Source of the DNA: Nageia nagi
Lineage: Eukaryota; Pinophyta
Reading direction: 5' to 3'
NCBI GenBank assembly: GCA_050084985.1
Contig: JBITNC010000001.1
Coordinates: forward strand, 81,902,001 to 81,966,000
DNA: 64,000 nucleotides
Shown: positions 21,544 through 34,800 of the stretch, piece by piece
How the letters are laid out: every line of letters starts with the position of its first letter
Position numbering within the stretch: position 1 is the first letter of the stretch
Notes under the pieces: model-generated
What the model was told of the DNA's origin: nothing
The model's database searches: none
The model's input: the letters and a program-made list of their open reading frames with translations, nothing else
Position numbers and translations under genes: made by a program

Positions 21544-22397
21544 TTTTCCCCCTTTTTGGGCTATTCTCCAACGTACAAGGAGGATAATTAAAAAACCTTT
21601 AGAGATTATTATTGATAATTATGTGGGTTATTGGGCATAAGAATTTTTTTTCATAAATTTTCCAAGGATATAATCGATTTATCATAGGTCATGGGCAATT
21701 ACAATTTCTCTAATCATGACTAAGATATAACTTTTAACTTTTACATTGACATTTTAAGATCATTTGAGATCAATTTTAAGAAGATTAATCTATAAATGAT
21801 GTTAATTATGGATAAGTGATCCATGGGATATTGTGGTTACATACATATGGTATGATTTAATTTTGTAAAATAAACAAATATTTTATTAGAATGATTCTAC
21901 TTTTTACCCAATAGGATAGGGCTAATGATAATCTTTTGCAAAGGCTATAAACTATACAATTTTCATAGTTGGAAGTTGTTTGAATGAATATGACTTGATA
22001 AAAAAATAAGTGTATTCCCCCTCAATAGTTGAGATGATGAGTAGTGATGAAGGTGATGAATATGAGTGATAAGTAAAATCATTGGTATCTATTATATTAG
22101 AGGGCAATTTTCTAGTACTAGTATCTACCAATGTATTAGCTAATGTATCAAGATTGGTTTCTATTAGAGTAGTGATCTATTAATTGATATTGGTATTTAC
22201 AAAGGCAATAGTAAATATTTTAAAATCAATATTACTAATGTAGTGACCAATATATCAACACCAATGTCTACGAAGGTAGTGGAAAATGTTTGAAGAGTGG
22301 TATCTACTAGAATAATTACCTTACAATTATAGGATACACATTTAGACTTAGATATATATATTAAAATGTGTATGACTCATACAATTATATATCTAAG

Positions 22398-22398
<1 letters not shown>
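21544..22398. other. non-coding sequence
   Basis: AT-rich, no domain seen. May include the 3' end of the copia remnant that follows. Confidence 0.4.
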
Positions 22399-22478
<80 letters not shown>

Positions 22479-22480
22479 CA
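22399..22480. repeat. compound (CA)33(TA)n microsatellite
   Basis: An unbroken CA run at 22399-22464 passes into about seven TA units. Open frames over it are artefacts. Confidence 0.98.
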
Positions 22481-22599
22481 CTAGTGATATTGATGGAAAA
22501 TACTACAATTATATGATACCATATAGAATCCTCTCCTTGATAAAATGTTCTTGGATTTAAACATGTTTTATTCTCTAATGGCAAATAGGGTTCTTTGCC

Positions 22600-23900
22600 A
22601 AAAAAATAGCCAATTGACTATTGAAGAAGTTTGAGATGGGTGAACTTGCTCATATCCAATTTCTTTCAAAAGATTCTTCAACCAAATAGCTTCTTGGGTT
22701 ACGATTGACATAGCTCGATATTATGCCTTTGTGATGGAGAGAGTAGTAGTAGGTTGCTTCTTGGAAGCCCAATAGATAACATCTAAATGAATGCTAAACA
22801 CATAAGCAGAGGTTGATTTCCTATCATATCTATCTCCTCCATAGTCAAAAATTGAATACCTTAAGAGAATAAATGAGGTAAACTTGAAATGCTTGAGATT
22901 AAGATCCTTCATTCTCGTAACATACCTCAAGATTTTCTTAATAATATTGAGGTTCTCAATATATGAACTTTCATAAACAATGCCATAAATTTTATTTCAA
23001 AGGTAATATCTAACCTATAGATAATCAAATAAAGAATATTTCCAATCAGTTTTTTGCAAGATGTAGCATCTGCCAACTGAGGGTTGGAGCTAAAAGTTAG
23101 AGTGATTCTAAGAGATACTAAGATCATAGCTAATTTTCACTCCTCCATTCTAAATGTTTACAATATATTTGAGATATACTTAGATTGACTAAGGTATGTA
23201 TAATCCTTGTATTAGTACACTTGCATGCCAAGGTAGTAGTGCAAGAGACCAATATTAGTCATTTAAAATATTGCTTTAAGTTTGGATACACACTCTTGGA
23301 TAGTTTTTTTTTTTATTTCCTATCATCAAAAGATCATTTATATAGAGTAGAATCAAGACTAAGTTTTACATCTGATTGAGCACACATAGATATAAATCAA
23401 AGAAGCAATTAGAGAGCCCAATGTTTGCAAAGTATATTGAATCTTTTCATACCAAGCTTTGGGTGCTTACTTAAGTCCATACAAGGACTTGTTTAGCTCA
23501 CACACAAAGGGCTCTTTTCCTTCCATAAAAAATCCTTCTAGTTGATTCATGTAGATCTATACATTTAAGTCATTGTTGAGAAAAGCACTTTTGACATCAA
23601 GTTGATAAACTTTTCATTCATAAGCTTTTGAAAGAGTAAGGATTAACCTAATTATGGCCATATTTACCACTATAGCAAAGGTTTCCTCATAATCAACTTC
23701 GTATTTCTAAGCAAAATATATGAAGACTAACCTTACCTTGTCTTTTTATATTTTCCTAACTTAATTTTATTTGACCTTATAAATCCACTTATTTTCAATC
23801 ACAATCCAACTCCTACATTTAATTTTTCATCAGATCCTCATACTCCACTTTAATGGATTCCATATAACATTCATGCTTCAAATCTTCCTTGAATTATAAG
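22600..23900 (-). pseudogene. copia reverse transcriptase and RNase H remnant
   Basis: Reading leftward: VYQLDVKSAFLNNDL, LNKSLYGLK.APKAWYEKI, then LILLYINDLLMIGN where YVDDLLI is expected. The second catalytic residue pair has become N-D, so the enzyme is dead on this ground as well. RNase H follows at 22930-22600: DYGGDRYDRKSTSAYVF, VIYWASKKQPTTTLS, and AIWLKNLLKEIG. The end is truncated before the usual ADIFTK motif. Several stops occur. Confidence 0.85.
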
Positions 23901-23959
23901 GGATCATTCTTGCTATCAATTTTGGAAAAAAATGATTTTTTTAGGTCGTAATTCTTGTT

Positions 23960-24960
23960 ATTATTTGTGTTGGAGAATGTTTCTCCTAAGGTGACTTATC
24001 TACACTAATATCCATCTAGTTAGGTGTAACAAAAGAGCCATCAAGATAATCCAGGTCCTCACAAGGAGTAGATTCCTTAAGAGTTTCATTAAAATTTATA
24101 TGTTTCATGATGAACATTACATTGGAGGAAGGATAGTAGATCTTATAGCCTTTATGTTGACTATCATAGCCCATAAATATGCACTTTTTGGATCTCTTAT
24201 CCAACTTCTTTCTTTTCTTAGAAATAATGAAGGAATAGGAATCATAAATAAAAACCCTAAGGTGAGAGTTGTTAGATTTCTTTTTCGTGCATGCCTCATG
24301 CAAGGTTTTTCCTTCAATTTCTTTCATAGGGAACCTATTTAAGGTGTAGATCATAGTGCTCATAACTTCACCCCATAAGAAACTAGGGAGATTTCCCAAC
24401 ATACACCTAGCCATTTTTTAAATGGTTTTGTTCCTTCATTCAGTAACACGATTTTACTAAGGTGTGTAAGGGATCATGAATTACCTCTTGATATTGAATT
24501 TAACACAATAGTAATTGAACTCATTACTATTATATTCACCCCTATTATCAAATTTCAACATCTTGATTTTAAATTCAAACTAATTTTCAACTAAGGCTTT
24601 GAAATCTTTTAACATGTCAAAGATTTGATCTTTGTGCTCAAGTAAATAACCAAATGCCATCCTACTGAAGTCATAAATTAAGGTTAAAATATAATATGCT
24701 ATCCCAAGATACTTAATTTGAAATAGACCCATTAAATCTGAATGCCCAAGTTGAAGAGATTATGTTGTCCTTATTGCCTTATATTTCTTAATTTTTTCCT
24801 ATTCATATTGCCTAAGATGTACTTATCACAAAGACCAATTATGGGTGATATAGAAGGAAACATTTTTACAAGTTCTTAATGTTTCATTACTTGAATGCTT
24901 TTGTGGTTAAAGTATCCTAATTGATAGTGCTAAATATTTCCTTTGGAGCAAACATTCGTA
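23960..24960 (-). pseudogene. copia integrase remnant
   Basis: The best-kept block is 24016-24414: MARCMLGNLPSFLWGEVM, IYTLNRFPMKEIEGKTLHEA, then LRVFIYDSYSFI and KCIFMGYDSQHKGYKIYYP. These are the copia integrase signatures (MARxML, LPxxxWGEA, GKTPxE, FGCxxY, CIFxGY). The core and zinc-finger region to the right (24420-24960) is interrupted by stops. Confidence 0.85.
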
Positions 24961-25079
24961 GCAAGGTACATATATGTTGGCACTTGATCCATAATGTAGA
25001 GATCATCTTTCACTAATCCTTTCACCAAAGTGGAAAGGTCCTTCTTAATGCATGAAGAGTATGAGTTGAAATAAAATGA

Positions 25080-26290
25080 TTATCCATTCCTTGCAACTTG
25101 AATTATGGAAAGAAGGTTAATGCTAAATTTAGACACATAGATCATATTTTCAAGAACCTTTTCTTGTAACAACACACTCCCAATACCTTGGACTTCAAGG
25201 ATTGAATTATCACCCATCACAACGACATCCTTTCTATACTTATAAAAACTTTCAAACCTATTATTTCTATACTTATAAAAACTTTCAAACCTATCATTTT
25301 CAAAATACATGTGATTTGTACACCCAAATTCAATAATCTAATACTTTGAGAAAGTGTGAGACTTGGAGTAAAGACCATAAATAAAAGCAATTTTATTATT
25401 CTTTTTTCCTTTGAATTTGTTTGATTTTTTAGTTCCTTTACGACATTGTTATTTATTTTTTTTATAGCAGTCTGATTCTTTATGACCATCGATGCCACAA
25501 AAATTTAATTACCATCAAATTTGGTTTTGGATTTGGATTTGCTAGACTTATTATAGTTGTTCTACTATTTGTTTCCACCTTTCTTGAAATCATTTTTCTA
25601 AGCATGGAAATATTTCTTTTGGTTTTTGAACTTCTTTTTAAAGTGAATCTTCATTGGTCCTAGTTCCACAAAATGCTCCTTAGGAGTGGAGATCAACAAC
25701 TTTTTGTTAAGAATTTCCTTGTGTTTTAGGAGAAGACTTGAAATATTTTCTAAGGAGTACACTTCTTCATCATCATCAAGCCCCATATAAATGGTTGTCA
25801 CAAAGTGACTGAATTTAGTAGATAGGATTTGAAGGATGATGAACACCATAAAATTGTTATTGATCTAGTTGCAGCCACATCCCATACATTGGGTCATAAG
25901 ATCAATAATCTTATTCAAGTATATTACAATAGTTTTATTTTTCTCTTGACATGATTGCAATAATATTTTGAGAATGGTGAAACTCTTAGAGAATTTAGTG
26001 CTAAGGTATATTTTCTTCAGCTTGTACCAAGGTTCCTTTGCAAAGTTTAAAGAAGAGATCATGAGAAGGACTTTGTTTGAAATTACACAAAATATCATAG
26101 AGGTTTCCATCTCATTCTTTGTGTTGTAAGCCTAAAGTACCTTCTCATTTGTTAGAGAAACTTGATTTTCATTTAGCATTTTCCATAGTTTCCATGGTTG
26201 GAGATCAAATTTTATCCTAGGTTCCCAAATGTAGTAGTTGGATCTGTCTAGAATGTGTTTAGATGAAAAAGAGCCTTCTATTTGTTACAA
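25080..26290 (-). pseudogene. copia gag, zinc knuckle and protease remnant
   Basis: Gag at 25598-26290 shows FAKEPWYKLKKIYLS, LQSCQEKNKTIVIYLNKI, and a leading NYYIWEPRIKFDL. The knuckle reads CGIDGHKESDC, with its first Cys lost. Protease follows as GCTNHMYFEN, where the Asp-Ser of the active D-S-G is now Glu-Phe, and then VVVMGDNSILEVQGIGSV. A 33-bp in-frame tandem duplication lies within the protease-to-integrase linker. Not functional. Confidence 0.82.
25231..25296. repeat. 33-bp in-frame tandem duplication in copia pol
   Basis: TTTCTATACTTATAAAAACT and what follows at 25231 recurs at 25264, doubling 11 codons (RFESFYKYR with linking residues) in the minus-strand frame. Copies differ by very little. 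Confidence 0.9.
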
Positions 26291-26300
26291 AAGAAGGTGA

Positions 26301-27514
26301 AATTTTTAACTAATGTAAGAATGTTAACTTTGTGAATTAAAATTAATCAACCACACATGTTGAGTTTATTCAAATTAATCATACATGTTGAATTTTAACC
26401 AAAGATAATCAATAAGGTATGACTAAATTGTTAACAAATTTCACATGTACAAAAATTTTTCAATCTCATCAAATCATATGTCCCATACATCCAATAGTTT
26501 TTCATAACTAGGTAATATTTGGTAATGAGAGGGTAGAGTTGGGGTTGTTTTCTTATTTAAAATTAGACCTTCACCTAGATGCCCATATGCAACACTTGAT
26601 GATGACATACTAGCTGTGATAGAGCCCAATCTTACCAATCCTCAACTAGTTCTCCTATGGTTAAGAATATACTCTTATAAGGACAAGTATTATCTATTTT
26701 TCAAGGGTGTAATGCATATTAGATCCACCAAAGTTGATCTTGATTAGGTTTCAAGTTATTCTCCTAGGTTATTAGGATAATCTCTGAATGGACATGTGGT
26801 ATCACTACACACATGCCTACCCACCTATATGGAGTTATGTCTAAACCAACATAAGACTTAGGGGTAATTAAGAAGTACATACTTTACACCATTTGGATCG
26901 ATGTAATAAAGGCTCCAGTCTTCCTTATTATCCCCTTATAGCTCTGTAAATAAGTCATGTTGCAAAATAAAATGTGTGGATGTATTCATTTTAGGGCATG
27001 CACTTTTAATATTTGCAATTTTATTTTGCAAAAAATAAAATTAAAGTTCTTAACATAAAGTGCATGAAAAAGAATGTTACATCATTCTATTTGAAACCTA
27101 AGAGTGTCAAATAGGTTCTATCAAAATTCTAAGAGGACCTCTTTACAAAACAACACATGAGTTCATTATTTTTAAGTAACAACAACAATTTTTACCATGG
27201 CATTTAAAAGAATGCTCCCCTCCTTCAAGATTAAAAAAGTCCTTAGGAAAAAAAAATCCCCCATTACTATTTTACCTTAGAGAATTAAAAGTTTCTTTTA
27301 ACATTAAGGGAGAGAGAGAGAAAAAAATAGCTCCCCCTTTTAACATAAAAAATTACCTCTCCCACTTTTATCATAGAAAAAAATTCCTTAGGTTTAATTT
27401 CCTATCCCCCATTTTTAATAAAGAAGATTTGAAAAATCCCCCTCTTTTTATCAAAAAAGGTAAAAAAAGCATGCTTAAAAAATTAAAGGTGAGAATTTGT
27501 TTTTAAGTTTTACA
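26301..27514. other. non-coding sequence with pyrimidine-rich tracts
   Basis: No gene seen. From about 27216 to 27470 there are five or more loosely repeated CCCCC-rich pyrimidine tracts alternating with A runs, plus a GAGAGAGAGAGA run at 27310. Possibly the leader of the copia element at left. Confidence 0.5.
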
Positions 27515-27699
27515 AACTTCATGATAAATATATATATTTTTTTGTCATTAAAAAAACTTTGTATTAGCAAGAGAAAATAAAGTACAATGGAGAGACTAAT
27601 ATCTCTATATTTTTAGATCCAAAAATAAGGCTAAGGCCCTCTTTTTCCAAGTGTTGAAGGCTACATCTCCAAATATTGTATTAATATTAATGCTTGAAT

Positions 27700-30600
27700 T
27701 ATGAGAAACCAACATATGTAGAGGAGAATTTAAGGAATCATGTTCAACCTGCCATCTCTAGACAACTAAGCACTATGTGTATATAATCTCAATATTTTAT
27801 TTAATAACATAATTTGGTAAATTTCTACTCCATGTTAGAAAAGCCTATTGCCATTGTTCCATGATTTTAATATCTTTTTGGGGAATGGAATTAATACTCG
27901 ATGCTACTTCCGAAATATGCTTCAATTGAAAACCCATTTTGGCCCAAATTTTTTCATTAGGTGCTTGGGATCTTTTGAAAATTCTCTAGTTCCTCTCAAT
28001 CAAGATGATCTAAAGAAGCATCATTAGGAATGCTTTCCAAATGGTAATGGGTGCTTTTGAGTTTATAGGGGAGAGCCATAATTGCATGAGATCACCAAAT
28101 GTATGGGGTAAAGTCTTATATATTGAGCATAAATGTTTTTTTTTCCACAAGCTATTTGCAAAAGGATAATGAAGGAGAAGATGTGACCTTATTTTTGGAG
28201 CCTCATCGCATAAGACACATATTTGGATCTCATGGAAATGTTGCTTATGAAGTTGTTCTCCAAAGAGAATTTTATCATGAACTATTATCTAGAGGAAGAA
28301 TTTGGATTTTGGCCAAGCTTTGGAGGATTAGACATATTTCCAAATCACTAATGGAAAAAAACATTCCTTCTAATTTGGCCAATGAAAAAATTGAATTGGA
28401 ATCCCTCCTCCATGGATACCAACTCAAACCAAATGGGATCAAGTGGCTTCCAAGCTTTTATATTTTTTCTATTGCAATATGACTAGTACTAGTAGTCTTT
28501 AATTTTCTCACCCCATATCCTACTTAGGAATCATTAGATATTCTAAAATTTATTTGAGGATTAAAAAGGAGAAGGAGTCAACCAATTATCCTACCAGAAA
28601 CTAAAAATATTCACCTCAACTACTATCCATTTCAAAAAACTTGTAATATGAGCTCTAGCATTTCTAATGCCATTCCAAATCATGGACCCAACATGGGTAT
28701 CAACAAATATGAAGATACAAATAAGTGGATCATTGTTTAGGTACTTTGATTAGATAGCTTGACTCTAACATGAATTATGATAACATAAAATATGCCAAAT
28801 TAACTTTCCTAAGAGAGCTATATTCATATCCCTCAACTTTCTTATACCTAATCCCCCTTTATTTATTTCAAAGTAGACAACCTCCCATGCAACTAGATGG
28901 ATTTTCCTTTCCTCTGAATTTCCTTACCAAAGGTAATTACACATTATCTACTCCGTTTTGTGTAGAATATTGGATAGGAACCATAAGAGCCCCATCCAAA
29001 AAATGGGCATTGTACTTAGAACAAATTTTATGTGAAATAATCTTCTAGGTAAGGATATCCACTTAGTTTTCCAATTTGTTAGCTTGGAAGTAAGCTTTGG
29101 AATGATTATTTTCCAAAACTTCCCAATTTATCCACCTTGAAAAAGGGGAAGACCTAGATAGGTACTAGGTAGATAATCAAAGGAAATACCTAAGAGTTAG
29201 GAGAGTCTTCTCAAGAGATTGGGAGGGGTATTCAAACTATATATCTTTAACTTGGAATAGTTAACCACTTAGCATGAGGCTATTTCATAAGAATTGAAGA
29301 GGGTTTTGAGAGCATGAATCTATTATATTGAGGGGTAAACTACAAGGAGGGTATCATATTCAAATTGGGAATGAGTTGTAGGGGGGCATAACATATTAAT
29401 ATCAAGGCCTTTTATCTTATCAATGGATAAGAGGTATCTCAATACCCTACTAAGTGCTTTTGCAACAATCATAAATAGGTAAGGGAAAAGGGAATCACCT
29501 TATCAAAGGCCTCACAAATTATTGAAGTAATTATTGATCAAGATAATGTAACCTAAGGGTTTAGTCTAGAAAGTTCTCCATTTATTGATAATAATAGGAT
29601 TCTTAAAAGAGAAGATGTGTTGGGATAATGCGTTCATCAAGTTTTTTGCTCAATCTTTGGGTTATAGGCCAGTTACTATTTATGAAGAAGGTCAAAAGTA
29701 ATAGGAAAGAGATAAAAATCTAAACTATTGAACATGAAAATGTAAATAACATAAGAAATAAACTAAACTAATCAGCCCATGCATCATTTCATAGGTAGTA
29801 ATCCATAGCCAATACTAAGGACAGATCAACTACCTCACTCTTGGGGTCTCGCAATTGCAATACATGACCACAATTTTAGACAAAGCTTCATATATAACAA
29901 TAACAAAATAAGATAATTGCCATATAATGCAAAGGGGAAAATACCATAATATTGCATTATCATATATGAAAATAATTCTTGTAATGGGCAACTTTGCTAA
30001 AATATCTAACCTTTTGGACCTCTAACAGTCTACTATTTATAATGTTCTATTTACAATGGGTGCTTGTACACTATTAAAGAATATAACTACCTATTTGACT
30101 AATAATAACATAAATTAAATATTTACAACATGTACATGAGAATCTACAACTATATCTAATTATAGATTATGGTCTTGATGCAACATTGATTCTTGGAATT
30201 TGCAAACCTTCAATCATGTACCTATCCCATCGTAATCGATCAACCTTTATCCCTTGACCATGGTACATCTAAACTATTGTTGAATTTATGAGGTATGGTT
30301 CACTATATCTATATCTACAATTAATCCACTTTATCATTTGGTGACCTACCAACCCTCTGTGATCATTAAATGCTTCTTCTACAATTCTGGTGTTGACTAC
30401 TATAAGAATGAAGGAGTATATAACCATTCAAACTTGAGAGTGAACTACTACTTCCACATGGAAATGAGTTATAGTTGACACATTAGTAGAGTTTTGGGGG
30501 TCACACATTCTTTATTAAGTGGACTTGGGTGTTCACTTCCTCTTATAGTCTTTATTTATCCTTGGTAGGTCTTGTTATGCCTTAGAGGGGATTACTAAAA

Positions 30601-33249
30601 CTTGAGATGCTTAAAGAACTTATCACTCATTGATTTCTCCTAAAAAGTGTGACATCATCACTCAAAATTGGTGGGGTCTATTGAATATATATTTATGAAC
30701 ATCTACCACCTTGAAGAACTATCAAGACTACCTGCTGATGAAGCTATCTAGTGCTCATTGATCCTTATCAAAAAGTGTGATGTCACCATTAGAATATTGC
30801 TAGTTCAATTTATATTGACTCTTATAACACTTCTCGCTACATGAATTTAACAAAGAATTAACACTTACATACAATAGGGCCCAAAAATAACACTTGGACT
30901 ATACCAAATAGAAACTTAAGTAACTAAACTCCCAACAGGGCCCAAACTAGACTTAGACAATAACACAAACTCTATACAATACTTCTTAGAAATGAATTAT
31001 AAACTTCACTTAAAAAATGAATCATATGACTTTGTAAAAACAACTCCTTCCTTATAACACAATGGTAGTTTTGAATGAATTTCCACTAACTAATATCTAA
31101 CAATATGAACATAACCCAAAAATTCCTTAAACAATAATGGTACATATAACACTAGATTCTTAAGAAAAAGACTAAGTATATACAATGTAAACTTAGGAAT
31201 GAATTTTGTACAAGTATTTACAACTGAGAAAGAAAGGGAAATATAGAAGAAATTTTATTAGGAGAGAATAATGAATGAAAGAATGAAAGAATGAAAAAAT
31301 ATTACCCCTTAGAGTGTAATTCTGCAAGAATAATAATAACCTTACACACTTCCATTAATGAGAATGGAGAAACAAGGGCTGATGATGAGGGATGATATCC
31401 ATTGTATCCATTCCTTACTACAATCAAATATATCCATCATTCTAAGGAGAAACATCTAGTTAATATGATCAAAAGCTTTCTTCATGTCAAGCTTCATTAA
31501 AAGGCCTTTGCTTTTGGACTTGAAAATATAATGTATTAATTCATGAATGAGGATGAGCCCTTCCATGAGTTGTTTTCCTTTAACAAAAGCTTTTTGTTCT
31601 TCTAAAATGATGTTGGGAATAACCTATTAGAGTTGATTTGTAGCCATCTTGGAAATGATTTTCTATATACTGTTACAGAGGGATATAGGGTGGAAGGCCT
31701 CAATTGTATCTGCCTCTACAATATTAGGAATCAAAGGTAAGAAGATATGGTTGAGTATTCCTGACAATTGTTTTGAATAGAAGGATTCTTTTACTACATT
31801 GATAATTTCATCCTTGAGTAGATACCAAAAGTGTTGAAAGAAACCTAGGGGAAACCATCAAGGCCTAGGGCACCTAAAATCTTCATTTGTGTGAGTGCTA
31901 TGAGGACCTCTTCTTCTAAGATGGGATTGGCTAGCATTTCATTATAGGTTTGGGAGACAAGAGTTGGAATGGTATTTATAAAGTGCTCTTGTGCTTCATT
32001 TCTACTAGTTGCTTCTTCTATGAGAATATTTTTATAGAAAGAGATAATATGATTATCCAATTCATCTAACATTGTGAGGACCCAACCATCCATTGTATGA
32101 AGTTTGGTGATCTGGTTAACTACCCTATGAGACATGGTAGAGGTATGAAAAAATTTGGTGTTGCCATGTCCTTCATTCAACCATTGCACACATGATTTTT
32201 GCTTCCAAAATATTTCCTCATTGAGGTATATATTATTGAGTTGTTGGAGCAGTATTTGTTCTTGTTCAAGCATATGGGTATTGTGGTCATATTGAATATG
32301 CCCCTCCATTAGTTTTAGCTCTTCTTCCAGTAGCATATGATTCTCATAAATGTTGCTAAAGGATTTCTTATTCCATATTTTTAGCTTTTCCTTCAATCTA
32401 TGTAGTTTGGTGGAGAATTAGAACATTAAACATGACTTTCTTCATGCCACCATTCCTCAACTAGGTTATTAAAAGCCTCATGTTTTAGCCAAATTAATTT
32501 AAATATGAAAGGAGAGACCCTATGCTTGCAATGCAAGTCAATTGTTGCTAAAATAGCCTAGTGATCAGATCCCCATAATGGTAAATTATTATTTTTCCAT
32601 AAGGAATCTTTAAGAGGCCCAATGAGGTGTGAACATAAATCTTTCAAGCTTTTTAAGAACTTTAAAATATTTTGAGCATTTTTTGGATTAGGAATATTCA
32701 CCTTTGGTGCAAAATGGTTCAAGGAGATTAAATGAATCAATTAAGCTACTAATACCTCCTCACATATTTTCAATCTATGTTTATTACCTTATTTTTCATT
32801 CAGATTTTGGATGGCATTAAAGTCCCCCCTATAATGTAGGGAGGGAGTATCACTATGTAAGTCCAACCATTCTGAGAGTTGGTTCCAATATTCAATCTTT
32901 TTTGTAGATTCTTGGGGAGCATAAACTTTAATAAGAGCAAAAAGGAAACTAGTGTCTATATGTTTGACTAGGATACACATCCAAGAATCTTTTACAGACA
33001 TTATGGTACATTCTACATTTTTTCTATCCCATAAAAAAGAGTGTCCCCATGAGTTACCATTAGTGTTAGAGGAAAAAATGTCACAACATGCCTAATGTTT
33101 TTTTTTCTAAAGTTTGCTATTTCAATAGTAGAAGACTTTGTTTCTTGAAGAAATAGATTAGAAGATTTTTCTTATTGAATCATTGATCTTACAATTCTAA
33201 TTTTGTCAAGGGAATGGAGACCCCGAGTGTTCTAGGATGAGATGATCAT
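27700..33249 (-). pseudogene. LINE ORF2: endonuclease, reverse transcriptase, C-terminal domain
   Basis: ATG at 33249 opens MIISS.NTRGLHSLDK, the AP-endonuclease start (SWNTRGL) with Trp now a stop. The endonuclease goes on with VYAPQES and GDFNAIQN. The spacer at 31845-32396 is open: WNKKSFSNI, EEIFWKQKSCVQWLNEG, NTKFFH. RT blocks follow: GALGLDGFP, FHPISLCNSI, LDMKKAFDHIN, then after the insertion GDSLFPYLFMIVAKALSR, QFEYDTLL (where FADDTLL is expected), YLPSTYLGLPL and GGLGIRKL. The tail holds remnants of the zf-RVT domain. Many stops: dead copy. Confidence 0.9.
29512..31325. other. about 1.8-kb insertion inside the LINE reverse transcriptase
   Basis: The RT reading ILINGSV.GYYYSCR stops at about 31330 and resumes as GL..GDSLFPYLF at about 29511, so the DNA between is foreign. 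The ends are ACAAATTATTG and GTGTAAT; only TC seems shared at the junctions, so the class is unresolved. Inside, a roughly 107-bp spaced imperfect repeat lies at 30610-30790 (CTCATTGAT...AAAAAGTGTGA.[GC]TCA). Confidence 0.7.
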
Positions 33250-33269
33250 TAGCTTATTTGGCCTTTTTA

Positions 33270-34800
33270 GGATATATTAGTTGCTCAAGCTAATAATGGG
33301 ATCCATATTCTATACCTTCTCTAGCAGCCTATTATGGTTTGTCTTTCTATGATTGATGACCTCTTTCATTGTGTATACCTACTTGTATTTCTTTCTATTA
33401 GTTTTGAGTTTGTTTAATAGTGGAGTCTCTAGAAGAAATGGATGGATGCCATTTGGGTTTGGGGTTCTAGTTGGGGAGTGTCTATTTTAGGCTAACTATT
33501 TAGCATGTTGGTGTCCATTTCTCAAGTTTATAGTGAGTGCTCTGCTATAACTAGGGTATTAGTTGGGTTTGGGGAGAACAAAGGATTATTAATGATGGGA
33601 TTGGGATTCTATGGAGGGGGATCTATAGGAATAATGAGCATGGGTTCAGGGTGAGGAGATGTTTGGATTTCTTGGGTGGTTTTTAGTGTTTGTAGTTAGT
33701 AAAAGCTATTTTGTGTAACAAGTGGAGTAGTGGGGCCTTGTGGCAAATTGGTGTTATGGGGGCCTAATCTAGGGGAAATTGGCTAAGTACCTATGTGATT
33801 CCTACATTTTGGTTGTTGAAAACCATCCTCAAATATATTTTATATTGATTGTATTGGTATGAGATGTGATTAATTATTTTTTAGGTGGCCATACTCCAAG
33901 CATACCTTGCACTTGAGAGAAATGTTTTCATAATAAATTAGTTATTGATGATCCAAACCCTTATCTAGGAGGCTATTTATAATTTTGGTAAGCAAAGGGG
34001 ACTCAAGATCTACATGGACATAAATTCTAGCATATGTAAGAGATTTTCATTTGGAGGTTCAATATGACATGCATAGGTAGACTCCAATCAAATTACCAAT
34101 GGATTCTAAATCATCATGATTCTAGAGGATAAATGGTAGTCTTAGTAATCTAACCCATATTGGAGCTTCTATGGGGTTTTCCTCCTTGGATTGAAATCAA
34201 AATGCCATGGTTTCATGAACAAACCTAATTTTCCAAAGAACCATGGCCCTCCTTGAAAGACATGATCCCTATCTTCTTCAATGGTAAACAAGGCAAGAAA
34301 ATATCCATTGGAGTAGTGGATGATAGAAATATCACTTATGGTGATCAAGGAATGAGAAACCTAATTATCTATAGCTAGCTGGGATGGTATTTCTCCCATA
34401 AAATGATAGATGAGGCCTTGGTTTGCATGAATTTCTAGTTCATTAGGTGCTTTCTCAATTCTAATTTCTACTAAGGCATGTGTGTTGTAGCTTTCAAGCA
34501 CCCATTTGAATTTTTGTTTAGATATTTGGGGATGTTACATAAGAATTGAAAAATATTTTTAGATGAAGAAGGGAATTGCATTATCAAACCCTTATTCCTC
34601 ACAACATCTCTGAATGAAGGCTTTGCTCTATGCCCATCCACATTTTTGGCTCCTATTCCCTTTTCAAGAGAGATATTGAAATCTATGCAGGTCTACATAT
34701 TGAAAGAGGCATGTGTTCATGAAGCGTTTAATGGATCCTCAAATTTTGAAGCTCCATAGTAGGGAAATTAACCCCTATACATTTGGATTTTTGCTTGAAA
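33270..34800 (-). pseudogene. LINE ORF1: DUF4283 and zinc knuckle
   Basis: The DUF4283 core is clear at 34180-34320: GYFLALFTIEEDRDHVFQGG followed by PWFFGKLGLFMKPWHFDFNP. Leftward near 33890-33920 comes CKVCLEYGHLKNN, a CCHC knuckle whose last Cys position is a stop. A Pro/Ser-rich tail precedes ORF2. In plant L1 elements this ORF binds the element's RNA. Several stops. Confidence 0.85.

Larger units (their letters stand above)
22590..26300 (-). mobile_element. decayed Ty1/copia element
   Basis: Minus-strand gag, protease, integrase, RT and RNase H in copia order, with frequent stops. Left end is lost in the sequence beside the microsatellite. The right end may connect across the LINE to the LTR at 35109-35608, which would imply an unusually long leader; this is unproved. 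Confidence 0.8.

Noticed and set aside
21544-21560. Polypurine-tract-like TTTTCCCCCTTTTTGGG right of the 20839-21543 LTR
   Set aside because: Would make this LTR the 3' end of an element to the right. The primer-binding site and gag on the left fit better. Kept as an alternative only.
22366-22584. Overlapping frames of poly-Thr-His and poly-Cys-Val
   Set aside because: Translation of the CA microsatellite.
29560-29650. Possible second copy of LINE RT text (ILINNYFNNL) at the left edge of the 1.8-kb insert
   Set aside because: Similarity is short and the flanking residues do not fit RT, whereas ILINGSV at 31350 does. Taken as chance.
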